DNA of 64,000 nt from Hydractinia symbiolongicarpus (taxonomy: Eukaryota; Cnidaria; Hydrozoa; Anthoathecata; Hydractiniidae). The position numbers were made by a program, and so were the translations under genes. Positions 56,805 through 64,000 of the stretch are shown piece by piece. Numbering within the stretch: position 1 is the stretch's first letter; each line of letters starts with the position of its first letter. Below the pieces are notes generated by a model. The model searched no databases, had not been told where the DNA came from, and saw only the letters and a list, made by a program, of their open reading frames with translations. The stretch lies in assembly GCF_029227915.1 (NCBI RefSeq), contig NC_079888.1:3175001-3239000 (forward strand). Direction: 5' to 3'.

Positions 56805-57005
56805 AACAAGTCCTGTTTATCCGATACCATGCATTGCTTAGCCATTAAATTCAAGGGTAAGCCACTAATATACCGTGTTGAGTAGGCTAAAGTTCCTATA
56901 AAGTGACGACGTCATCAAATCATACAAAAATGAGTGAATTTCTAGCGCATACTGCAGGGGGGAATTCCCTAACGATATCAAAAATCAACGCATGCGCAGT
57001 CAAGT
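56805..57005 (+). repeat. Degenerate second copy of the inner left terminal repeat
   Basis: Repeats, in direct orientation, about 190 bp of the left terminal repeat: TTCAAGGGTAAG, TCATCAAATCATACAAAAATG, CTAGCGCATACTGCAGG and AATCAACGCATGCGCAGT. The right end of the element has only one copy. Confidence 0.8.
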
Positions 57006-57036
57006 TGTTAACAACTGTGTTAGTATTTTTTGTCGA

Positions 57037-57699
57037 ATGAGCACACATACTATTGAACAGTTACATGATATCGCAAAAGGTCGTGGACTTACGGGTTAAC
57101 TCAAGCTACGCAAGGCTGAATTGGTTGCCCTATTGAGGATTGTACCATAGTACGCTTGGAGGCCACCCAAGAGACCAGTTAGACCTGTGATATCGAAGGA
57201 TACGGAACTTTTTGAGAAGCAGGAGATGGCAAAGGCCCGTCCAACTATCGGGGGTAAAATCATGGAATGGCACAACTGGGTTTTGCCCCCATCTGAGATG
57301 GACCTATTTGAGAAACAGGAAGTGTCGAATAATTATTCTGTTGTAAGGGATAAGATGCAGGGATGGTATAATTGGCCTGTGGACGCTGTTCCAAAGCCTA
57401 TAAAGGAGGTGATCAAGAGAACCTATACAGCCTTTAAACGTACGGTGATGGATCTATATAACAAGGCTGCCAACACAAGACCTACGCTTCATGACGAAGT
57501 CGAGCAGGAGGCCGAGGAAAACTATCTAGAAGATATCCAAAATCTATATGAACAACCGGGGCAAGACTATGCACCTCAAGAATATAAGAATGCTATCCAC
57601 AGGACCTTCCGAAGTTTCCGCATTCCAGGTATAGGAGGAGCCGACGTCGACGGGTATATAGGTATGGAGCAAACTAACGTCAAAGCATTGGTGTGTTAA
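57037..57699 (+). pseudogene. SAP-domain protein gene of the Polinton-like element, with two internal stops
   Basis: One continuous frame from ATG at 57037 to TAA at 57699, broken by in-frame TAA at 57097 and TAG at 57148. The first 35 codons (TIEQLHDIAKGRGLTG, stop, LKLRKAELVALLR) match the helix-extended-helix of a SAP or Rho-N type nucleic-acid-binding domain. A Pro/Arg-rich linker (RPPKRPVRPV) and repeats of the LFEKQE...WHNW / LFEKQE...WYNW kind follow. In related elements this domain heads a longer replication-associated protein; here the C-terminus stops just before the convergent capsid-like gene. Confidence 0.65.
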
Positions 57700-57756
57700 T
57701 CTTGCATACCTTGACATCATAGCACTCGCCAGGCCCTCATGGGTAATCTTGTAAAC

Positions 57757-58443
57757 CTACAGTTTTATGTTGTTAATCTGATAGACAGCGTCAGCCGCCT
57801 TGGCTGCCGTGCTTCCCGAGGCTGCCGTACCTCCATCTTTGATGACGTCGCAATACGGCGCGAAATGTAGGACAAATTGGAGGCGGTCATATAAACCCGC
57901 CGGATAAAAGTGAAAATCTCTCGTCAACTCAAACATTTTGCCCAAGGGCACGCAGAAGGTGTTGCCATACTCGGCAACAATTGCCTTCTCCTCGTCGGTA
58001 CCTACATGGTCATTGGCCTTGACTTGCAGAGCCCGGATTGTTCCGTCGTTCGAGTTGATGCCGTCCAGGTTAAGGTTGTTATCACGATCAAATTTGGGCA
58101 CCCACAGATCCCGGTACACCGCCAGGGTGTTGTAGTCGCTAATATTCTGTACTTCTTTGCCGTTCAATGTAATGCGCAGATTCCTCACCAGACTTTTGCC
58201 AATGTTGCTGACAATGGTACGCTTCGTATTGGTCCCCGTCCGTGTTAGGTCAAATAAGAGCTTGAGACTGCCTGGTAAAATGACATCATTCTGGGGCATA
58301 TTTGGGATATTGACATGGAGGTCTTCATTCTGGTTAATAGTGGAGAAGATGTAGCTAATCTGAACCCTCTGTTTCCTGCCTTTGATGCCGAAGAGCTGCT
58401 TCGTTTCTGCGTAGAGGTCTACGGTCGTTCTGAATGTACTCAT
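57757..58443 (-). pseudogene. Major-capsid-like protein gene, truncated
   Basis: The frame from ATG at 58443 has 228 residues and ends at TAG (57757). The same frame then stays readable for about 25 codons (VYKITHEGLASAMMSRYAR), so the TAG is premature. Conserved-looking segments are RITLNGKEVQN, LAVYRDLW and FHFYPAGLYDRLQF. These fit the N-terminal half of a double-jelly-roll capsid protein of Polinton-like viruses. The rest of such a protein is missing because the convergent SAP gene begins immediately. The capsid assignment rests on family resemblance and neighbours; a sensitive profile search would settle it. Confidence 0.5.
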
Positions 58444-58479
58444 ATTTATTATATAGGAAATCTTTTAATAAATAGCCGA

Positions 58480-59764
58480 TTAATCCAGTATATGAACCGG
58501 ATCTTAGGGAGGGGGATAAGGGTGGTGGGAGGGATGATAAACCAGATGATACTGCACACAAACTTCCATCGACGCAACAACTTCCATCAACGTCGGGACA
58601 ACAACAGCATAGAGACACCGTGACTAAGGGTATTGATACGGCCAGGACGCTGGTACAAATGAGGGTCGACGATCTGTACGATCGAATCAAAAGGGATAAT
58701 AGGGTGGGGCCCTTCTACGTGATCACTTATGACGATTTTGAATTGGAAAGGAACGTCTTATATAAGAATATAGATATTACTAAATTAATATATAAGGACA
58801 ATGGCGTGGGTTTACGAAGCGCCGGGGTCATTCTGAAAAATTTAGGGGCATAGTATATTACCACGCCCAACAGAGGACGTAGGGCAAGGGCCCAGAAGGT
58901 CATGCATGATACAGAGCATGAGATCGAGTATATTCAGATGGAATCGCTGGATAAGTCTGATGGGCCTGATTAGTATGAAAAACTTATGGATGATACGGAA
59001 AGCCTCATAGATGAGACAGATGACCTCCTTCAAAAACGTCTGCCCGGGGGTCCGATCTGGGATTGATTTTGGAACGTGAAAGAAAAGGTCTTGACAGGAA
59101 GCTTCAAACAATAAGGGGTGCCTTGAATCTACATAGGCCCAATATGGTGCTATACAACAGTGAGATTACCAGGGTAGAAAGCAAATTAGAAGATCTAGAG
59201 AAGCAGAAGGCTGAGGGGCAACAGAACCCCAATAATGATAAGAATATAAAAAGGCTGAAAACTAAATTTAAAGATCGTAATGAAAAAAGAGATTTTGAAA
59301 TTGAATCGCATGGTATGCTATGCGATGATATATACCCTCAGATGATAGCCATCAAACAAACGCTGATGAAAATCGCCGCAGATGATACGTCCCTACTTGA
59401 AAAATTGAAATACTCTTCAAGGAACAGGGCCTGACCATAGCCAGTATCGTCTCGGCTATTGGATTGCTAGTTTCCACCGTCGTACTCGCAGTTACGGGGG
59501 GGGGGGAGTGCCGCGGCGGGTGCTGCAGGAGGAAGTGCAGCAAGGGGTGGTGGAAAAGTGTTTGTAGAGAAGCAGCTTGAAAGGCTCAGATGGTTCCTTA
59601 GATATTTGGCAGGTATAGCAGGTGCTGCATTGCCCAGGATCATTGGAACCGTAGTCTCCTTCTTTCTGAGGGTAGCGTTAACTATCGTGGAATATGCGGC
59701 CAAGCTGTGCATGGTCATCGTGGGTGCTGCCGGTTTTGTAGTGCTATATGTTGGAAGAAAGTAA
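58480..59764 (+). pseudogene. Coiled-coil and membrane-tail virion protein gene, multiply broken
   Basis: Fragments in several frames form one ancestral gene. It runs through an N-terminal acidic/Gln-rich part, then VGPFYVITYDDFELERNVLY...NGVGLRSAG to a TAG near 58851. Further readable frame has stops near 58972 and 59064. A coiled coil follows from 59063 (VESKLEDLEKQKAEG). Then comes EQGLTIASIVSAIGLLVSTV, a frameshift in an 11-G run (59496-59506), and a hydrophobic C-terminus (AALPRIIGTVVSFFLR, VVLYVGRK) ending at TAA 59764. No ATG remains at the expected start. I recall this architecture from other invertebrate Polinton-like elements; its role there is not established to my knowledge. Confidence 0.6.
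59496..59506 (+). other. 11-G run with frame change
   Basis: Homopolymer at the point where the coding frame changes. It could be true slippage damage or a sequencing error. Confidence 0.6.
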
Positions 59765-59852
59765 GTTACTCGAGCCAGGTGTAGGCCATTATGAGGCCCC
59801 TGTCGTGATCAGCACGGTCTTGGTATCCTCATGCTTGTTTTGTGGGGGTTGT

Positions 59853-60483
59853 TCAGGCGATGTAGTATGATGTAGTATTAGCAGGCGTGGGCGGATGCTT
59901 GTGGGGTGTATATGGTATAGCCTTTGTGGTATGTTTTGTAGTATGCTTGGGAGGTATGGGAGATGTAGTATGCCTTGGAGGCATAGGAGGTGTAGTATGG
60001 GATGTGGTATGTATAGGTGTTTTGGTAATATGCTTGAGAGGTGGTTTGATACTCCCCTCCCCATGAACAGGCTTGTTGTTCACATCAACCCGGACACCAA
60101 TATTTACATTAGCAGTTGCGATCAAAATGTTGTTGTTATGCCCTACATTTTTGCCTATGCACAGGTTCATGTCAGAAGGCAACATATACACGCTTGACAT
60201 GACGGGAAAGTTTACCGGAGTTCGGGCATACTGTAACACCTTCTGGATTTCCGTAATATCATGCCCTACATTCTCTTGACGTTGTACCATAGCCTCAAAT
60301 TTCTGCGATAGGATTTGACTTGCTGTGTAGTTGTTAGCACCAGATCCAATTAGAGAAGCCTTGACCCCCGCCTGCGATCCCAGTAACAAGACCACGTAAA
60401 CCCTGATACTCGCGCTTAGCTTGGTCAGACCTTCTGATGTCAAACCCTCGCTTGTCGGAATGATAACTTTGCCCAATCCCCAT
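59853..60483 (-). pseudogene. Polinton-like accessory protein gene with frameshift
   Basis: ATG at 60483 overlaps the TGA of the upstream gene (TGATG). The first frame (MGIGQSYHSDKRGFDIRRSD...) changes near 60370-60400 into the long frame that reads through QILSQKFEAMVQRQENVGH and QKVLQYARTPVNF. It then enters a low-complexity Thr/Pro/His tail (IHTTSHTTPPMPPRHTT and repeats). The coiled-coil-like middle and a beta-type YMLPSDMNLCIGKNVGH stretch suggest a virion or fibre-associated protein, which is inference. Confidence 0.5.
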
Positions 60484-60886
60484 CAACTTGCGTTTTTATA
60501 CTGTGAGAACCCATCGTCATACGGCATGAGTACCTTCATGTTTGGCAAGATATGGTGAATGTGGTAATAGACATGGAAGTTAAAGATCGAGTGGAAAAGG
60601 GGTATGGAGCCCGTCATGTGCTTAGCAGAGATACATAATGTGGTGCTTGCGCATTGCACCGCAAAGTTAACATGAATGTTCCAGTGGTCCAAGGCTTGTC
60701 CTGTCCAACATTCAGCAGATTGGTGGGGATTTTGATGGCATACTTGGTAAACCCGGGGAATGCCACCTCAATGTGCGAGTCTGTAGACACGTACAAGCCC
60801 TGATGCTCCAAGTTGGTTACACCAAGTGGCCACTCTCCTCTGTTGGACTTGTACCTTGCTTTGGGGTTGTACGAGTACATGTTCAT
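60483..60886 (-). pseudogene. Small capsid-type protein gene with frameshift
   Basis: ATG at 60886. The first frame (SYNPKARYKSNRGEWPLG, FPGFTKYAIKIPTNLL) changes frame near 60640-60690 into one ending PYDDGFSQYKNAS at 60484. Length of about 134 residues and position beside other structural genes fit a minor capsid (possibly penton) protein; function not proven. Shares a divergent start region with the plus-strand gene at 60909. Confidence 0.5.
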
Positions 60887-60908
60887 CCTTTTCTTCTAAC
60901 AAGAAAGG

Positions 60909-61560
60909 AATGAAGCAACTCTATATTACTGATATCGAAAAGCCTACTATATTTAAGGACTACCTGTGACAGGATAGTAGGATAGCCCTAACATCCATCA
61001 GCATCAGGCCTGTATGGCTGAACCCGTACAGCGACAATGAAATCGTCCTCCGTAAAATAAGGCCTGACCAGAGGGAGATTAGGATTGAAATCATGACCGG
61101 CCTGTATAGGATAGAGGATTGGCGGCCATTGTGAACAGTCAGGCACAGGATAGAATTAGGCTGTTTGTCCTTAAAATGGACTCTGCAGGCTCCGTGTCAG
61201 TGAGGGGTCGACAGTTGCAGGAGCTCTTGGGTCTACCCTATGATCCTGCAAAAAAGTATTATATGAAGGGTAATTATGATGCATACCACAGGACTGATGT
61301 TTACCATAGGTTGAGACTCGTTTGTCCGCAGTTGGATGAAGAAGACTGCCTACTTGATGGCAAAAAGTCTAAGATTCTATTCTTGCTTCTCACTAAAGAA
61401 TTGAACGCTTGGGGGGATATGTTAACCAGGAGTTTTGACACTCTAACGTACCGTCCACTGAAGGGCTTCGGACCGTCTAGAGTTCATGTTAACAGACGTC
61501 TATCACCATGAGAAGAACGTTTCGTTTACCAGCCTCACAATGCAGATCCTGATAGAATAA
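60909..61560 (+). pseudogene. Structural protein gene with in-frame stop and frameshifts
   Basis: From ATG at 60909 the frame reads MKQLYITDIEKPTIF..., then TGA at 60966. It goes on in the same frame through ALTSISIRPVWLNPYSDNE to TGA at 61132. A second frame (61119-61511) carries SVSVRGRQLQELLGL, VYHRLRLVCPQL and DGKKSKILFLLLTKEL. A third takes over near 61465 with DRLEFMLTD and ends TMQILIE at TAA 61558. Together these look like one beta-rich virion protein of about 215 residues. It is broken in at least three places. Confidence 0.55.
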
Positions 61561-61562
61561 AG

Positions 61563-62133
61563 ATGAGCGATATAGCCAAATTGTATCCGAAATTACCGAG
61601 TGCGCCTGCGCAAAGTGCCGATATTCCCGAGGAAAGCCAGGTCTACAGGCTCAAAAAGATTGAGGATGTTGAAAAGTACTTGCGGGATGAGATGAAGGAG
61701 CGGAACAGACTCGCAAAGAGGTTTAAAATGCATGAGACCTGGGTGAAGTACACGGATCAAGGTCTGTTAGGTATAAGCGTTATCACGTCGACCTTGGCAT
61801 AGGAGCCATAGCCTCTGACCTAGGAGTACCCTTGGCTATTGCCATGGGCGGGATCACCATCGCCGTCGGAATCGGTCAGGCCGGTCTGCAAAACGCCGGG
61901 AAGAGGCTAGGTGTGAAATCCGAAAAGCATGAGAGTATAAGGAGACAAAGCTGAATTCTATGATTGATCTTATCTCAAAAGCTATTGAGAACGGAGTCGT
62001 CAGCGACTATGAGTTCACCCTGATCACACAGGAATATAACAAGTACATGCTGCTAAAGGAGCAGATACGTCAACGTGTTAAACAGATCGTTAACGCTATC
62101 AACGAAGAGGAGGGTGCCCAGTTAGTTGCCTAG
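61563..62133 (+). pseudogene. Helical, membrane-spanning accessory protein gene with two frameshifts
   Basis: ATG at 61563, 2 bp after the previous stop. Frame 1 has SQVYRLKKIEDVEKYLRDEM, a charged coiled coil. Near 61795 the frame changes to a Gly/Ala-rich hydrophobic segment (LGIGAIASDLGVPLAIAMGG). Near 61945 it changes again to a helical end (NSMIDLISKAIENG, VVSDYEFTLITQEYNKY) ending TAG 62131. The type recurs in invertebrate Polinton-like elements as far as I recall; function unknown. Confidence 0.55.
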
Positions 62134-62232
62134 GGCGGGGAAGAAGGGAGGCAAGACGTTTTAAAAAAACTTTAATCTGTGCAGTATGTAAGCGCTACCT
62201 AGAGTCCCCACCTGAGTATAAGCCTTAATTTT

Positions 62233-62269
62233 ATATATTTTATAGGTCTTGTAGGCCTATAAAATATAT
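62233..62269. terminator. Hairpin between convergent genes
   Basis: Perfect 14-bp arms ATATATTTTATAGG / CCTATAAAATATAT around TCTTGTAGG. It lies in the gap between the plus-strand gene ending at 62133 and the minus-strand gene ending at 62275. A shared 3'-end signal is a plausible but unproven role. Confidence 0.4.
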
Positions 62270-62274
62270 GGTTT

Positions 62275-62904
62275 TTAATCCTCACTTAGCAAACATTCTT
62301 TTTTGAAATCCTTATATCGACATTCCACAACATCTACCTGAGGGTAGTAGTTCTTACCTTGGACATATACCAATGAAATAGCCAGAATGGCACTGGATTG
62401 ACAGGGTTCATTGTAGGGTACGGGCATACCGTGGAATTTGGTTGTGATTGCATCCTTCTGGTATTTCAGTTTAGCGTTCACATAACGGCCCTTTTTCACA
62501 GGCTCTGCCGTCAATTGCTTAGATATCAACTCCTCAACCTTGGACCAGATTTGACGATACTTTTCAACGCAGTCCGAGTACTCTTCAAAATCAAGACTCA
62601 TTGCTGGTACTGCATTTGCGTTGTACCGAGTCACTCCATGTGCGGACCAGATTTTTGGCGTCTTTACCCTAAAGGCTACTACAAGGTCTCGTGTATGGTA
62701 GCCTATAATATACTCTTGATCCTTACCTCCATTAGCAGGAATGGGATCTGACACCGTCAGATAGTCCACGTTGACATTGTTAATGTCTTTAAAGGTAGCA
62801 GCAAATGAGTAGAATAATTTAGGGTTGTCAAGCTCATTCTCAAATTGTAGCATCTTATTTATCGTATTTCGAACAACTTCAGATATTTGCTTGTCACCGT
62901 ACAT
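62275..62904 (-). CDS. Polinton-like hypothetical protein (about 209 residues), frame intact
   Basis: ATG at 62904 (MYGDKQISEVVRN); the open frame extends two codons further upstream only through a non-ATG codon. It is the best preserved gene of the element, with no stop. Notable segments are KLFYSFAATFKDINN, YIIGYHTRDLVVAFRVKTP, and a C-terminal GRYVNAKLKYQKDAITTKFH ... PCQSSAILAISLVYVQGKNY. The pattern resembles a conserved beta-rich protein of related elements; a nucleic-acid-binding role is only a guess. The start overlaps the end of the small zinc-binding frame (62859-63017). Confidence 0.6.
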   Translation of the reverse strand: MYGDKQISEVVRNTINKMLQFENELDNPKLFYSFAATFKDINNVNVDYLTVSDPIPANGGKDQEYIIGYHTRDLVVAFRVKTPKIWSAHGVTRYNANAVPAMSLDFEEYSDCVEKYRQIWSKVEELISKQLTAEPVKKGRYVNAKLKYQKDAITTKFHGMPVPYNEPCQSSAILAISLVYVQGKNYYPQVDVVECRYKDFKKECLLSED

Positions 62905-63017
62905 ACGCAACCACCCCCATTATATGTGATATATTCATGGTAGCAGTACCAGCACAACATTTTACCATTTTCTTCAAATCTCCGAACACAGGCGCATCTG
63001 TGGTGCGCATCCAACAT
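62859..63017 (-). CDS. Small zinc-ribbon-like protein of the Polinton-like element
   Basis: From ATG at 63017 the frame gives 52 residues, with LCWYCYHEY near the middle. The same frame reads CKNCER just upstream of the ATG. The CxxC...CxxC spacing of a zinc ribbon is therefore complete only if the start lies upstream, where a stop now blocks it. It overlaps the neighbouring gene by 46 bp in another frame. Confidence 0.45.
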   Translation of the reverse strand: MLDAHHRCACVRRFEENGKMLCWYCYHEYITYNGGGCVCTVTSKYLKLFEIR

Positions 63018-63030
63018 ACGTTCACAATTC

Positions 63031-63168
63031 TTACATTGTTACATTTATTCTATAGTCTTCAAGACGATCATCTAGGCCTTGAATCTTCTGTTCATTCTCC
63101 TTTTCCTTCTTTGATTCGTGTACCAATGCCAGGGCCATGAGGGGAAGGGAGATATCAATGCCAGCCAT
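63031..63168 (-). CDS. Small membrane/coiled-coil protein (45 residues)
   Basis: ATG at 63168, stop at 63031. An N-terminal hydrophobic stretch (ISLPLMALALVHES) is followed by a charged helix (KKEKENEQKIQGLDDRLED). The ORF conventionally visible here in another frame is the shadow. Similar short membrane proteins occur in related elements. Confidence 0.45.
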   Translation of the reverse strand: MAGIDISLPLMALALVHESKKEKENEQKIQGLDDRLEDYRINVTM

Positions 63169-63306
63169 AAAGGTGATGAATGCTGCAGTTCCGAAGATAT
63201 CGAATTTTTATTGCTGACAGTCGACGCACATTTATTATAGTAGTATCTAACAACATGGTTAAAAGATAACCTTGACTTCAAGCCAATGCCAGGAATTTCT
63301 TTTGCG

Positions 63307-63588
63307 TCAAGTCAAATCTTCTGAGGGGTCTCCAGTCCGAGCAGGCCTTCCCTTGTAGCGCCCTTTCAACAGCCACAACGACATTTCGTACGCACTATCA
63401 TACACCTTTCGCTCTTCCACGTAAGCCAAGCGGCACGCATCTCCACAAAAATAGCCCTCGTACACGTACTCACCACCATCGCCCATATGAGCGACCATGT
63501 TTTCCATCACATGAAAAAAGCCAGATTTCGTCGTATGTTTTGTACTCACCTGTGGAGGGTTGTATCTCGTGCGGCACCTGACGTTGTC
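63307..63588 (-). pseudogene. Cys-containing small protein gene of the Polinton-like element, start lost
   Basis: A frame open from after TGA (63589-63591) to 63307 has no early ATG. It contains GEYVYEGYFCGDACRLAYV and the basic KGRYKGRPARTGDP. CGDAC plus the upstream Cys (RCRTRYNPP) suggests zinc binding. It lies next to the right terminal repeat. Confidence 0.45.
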
Positions 63589-63669
63589 TCACAGTTCTAC
63601 AGAGCACCAGTAACAGATTACTATTTTATATACATTGCAACAAAGTCCGAAGATTGCTGAACCTCACTG

Positions 63670-63943
63670 CTCATGCGTTGATTTGCGTTGATTATTAGTA
63701 CACTATAAGGGAACTCGCGCCTGTAGTATGCGCTAGAATATTATTCATTTTGGTATGATTTAATAACGTCATCACTCACTAGGGACTTTACCCTATCCAG
63801 CACCGCATGATAGGGACTTACCCCTTGAATTCTACAGCTTAGCATTGGATAACCATGGCTATGCACCGCATGGTACTGGATTTGTTGTGACGACACTACG
63901 TGTGCGTGCGCGATTGTGCTAGAACATACATTTCCCCATCTCT
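63670..63943 (-). repeat. Right terminal inverted repeat
   Basis: Inverted match to 56525-56795. Ends CATTTCCCCATCTCT before ATAGTA. Confidence 0.9.
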
Positions 63944-64000
63944 ATAGTACAATAAAATAATTACAAATATATTTAAGACCTTCAAACAATGTATGTTGCA
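63944..64000 (+). repeat. tRNA-Ala repeat unit, right part, with right target duplication
   Basis: Begins with ATAGTA (63944-63949) and continues the interrupted unit (AATAAAATAATTACAAATAT ... CAATGTATGTTGCA) to the end of the window. Confidence 0.85.

Larger units (their letters stand above)
56525..63943. mobile_element. Polinton-like (virus-derived) element, non-autonomous relic, 7.4 kb
   Basis: Flanked by ATAGTA and bounded by inverted repeats of about 270 bp starting near RARATRGGGAAATGTATG. Genes on both strands are compactly packed: a SAP-domain protein, a major-capsid-like protein, a coiled-coil/membrane protein, several capsid-associated proteins and small zinc-binding proteins. Most carry stops or frameshifts. 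I find no protein-primed DNA polymerase, integrase, packaging ATPase or protease. Complete relatives are usually 15 kb or longer, so this is an internally deleted, decayed copy. The gene types resemble those I associate with adintovirus-like Polintons of aquatic invertebrates; that link comes from family knowledge, not a search. Confidence 0.8.

Noticed and set aside
57187-57699. Independent 170-residue gene starting at GTG
   Set aside because: The same frame extends upstream through two stops to an ATG at 57037 with a SAP domain. It is the downstream part of a broken gene.
58355-58690. Cys-rich 111-residue minus-strand frame
   Set aside because: It overlaps the start of the capsid-like gene and the plus-strand coiled-coil gene in another frame. 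The Cys run is antisense to Gln/Ser-rich coding sequence.

Overview
The window is AT-rich, invertebrate-type metazoan nuclear DNA. It has spliced genes with consensus GT/AG sites, TATA-box promoters, tRNA-derived repeats, a Helitron-class rolling-circle transposon and a decayed Polinton-like (virus-derived) element. There is no bacterial operon structure. The mix of element families resembles cnidarian or other aquatic-invertebrate genomes, but I cannot fix the species.

Layout. (1) 1-4435: tandem array of about 514-bp units, each built around a tRNA-Ala-derived sequence. More copies lie at 22.77-24.52 kb and 56.03-56.52 kb, the last resuming at 63.94 kb. (2) 4.4-10.2 kb: non-coding duplicated repeats with GC-rich hairpin islands, GCTAGC-rich tracts, CCTTGC-rich tracts, short tRNA-like heads and one MITE. 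(3) 10.96-17.89 kb: a Helitron with two long overlapping frames. The first carries a hydrophobic leader, a 2A ribosome-skipping motif, an OTU protease domain and a zinc-finger region. The second carries the HUH Rep nuclease and a PIF1-like helicase. They are separated by what looks like one +1 frame change. (4) 17.95-20.5 kb: minisatellites, themselves duplicated. (5) 20.80-21.67 kb: a candidate four-exon gene for a small coiled-coil protein with an Arg/Gly tail. (6) 24.5-55 kb: a cluster of direct and inverted duplications carrying six copies of one two-exon gene. The two intact copies (36545-34632 minus; 47791-49236 plus) each encode a 332-residue secreted, basic, cysteine-rich protein that I do not recognise. 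The other four are broken or reduced to remnants. Four copies keep a TATA box about 90 bp from the start, and seven copies of a GGAAGGAAC-type motif lie in the upstream blocks. (7) 56525-63943: a 7.4-kb Polinton-like relic with about 270-bp terminal inverted repeats and a direct ATAGTA flank. It holds capsid-type and accessory genes full of stops and frameshifts, but no recognisable DNA polymerase, integrase, packaging ATPase or protease. It sits inside a tRNA-Ala repeat unit.

The parts are independent rather than one pathway. Three stand out: the Helitron with 2A and OTU modules, the compact secreted-protein family with conserved promoters, and tRNA-Ala repeats in which one sub-class has lost the alanine identity pair and changed anticodon.
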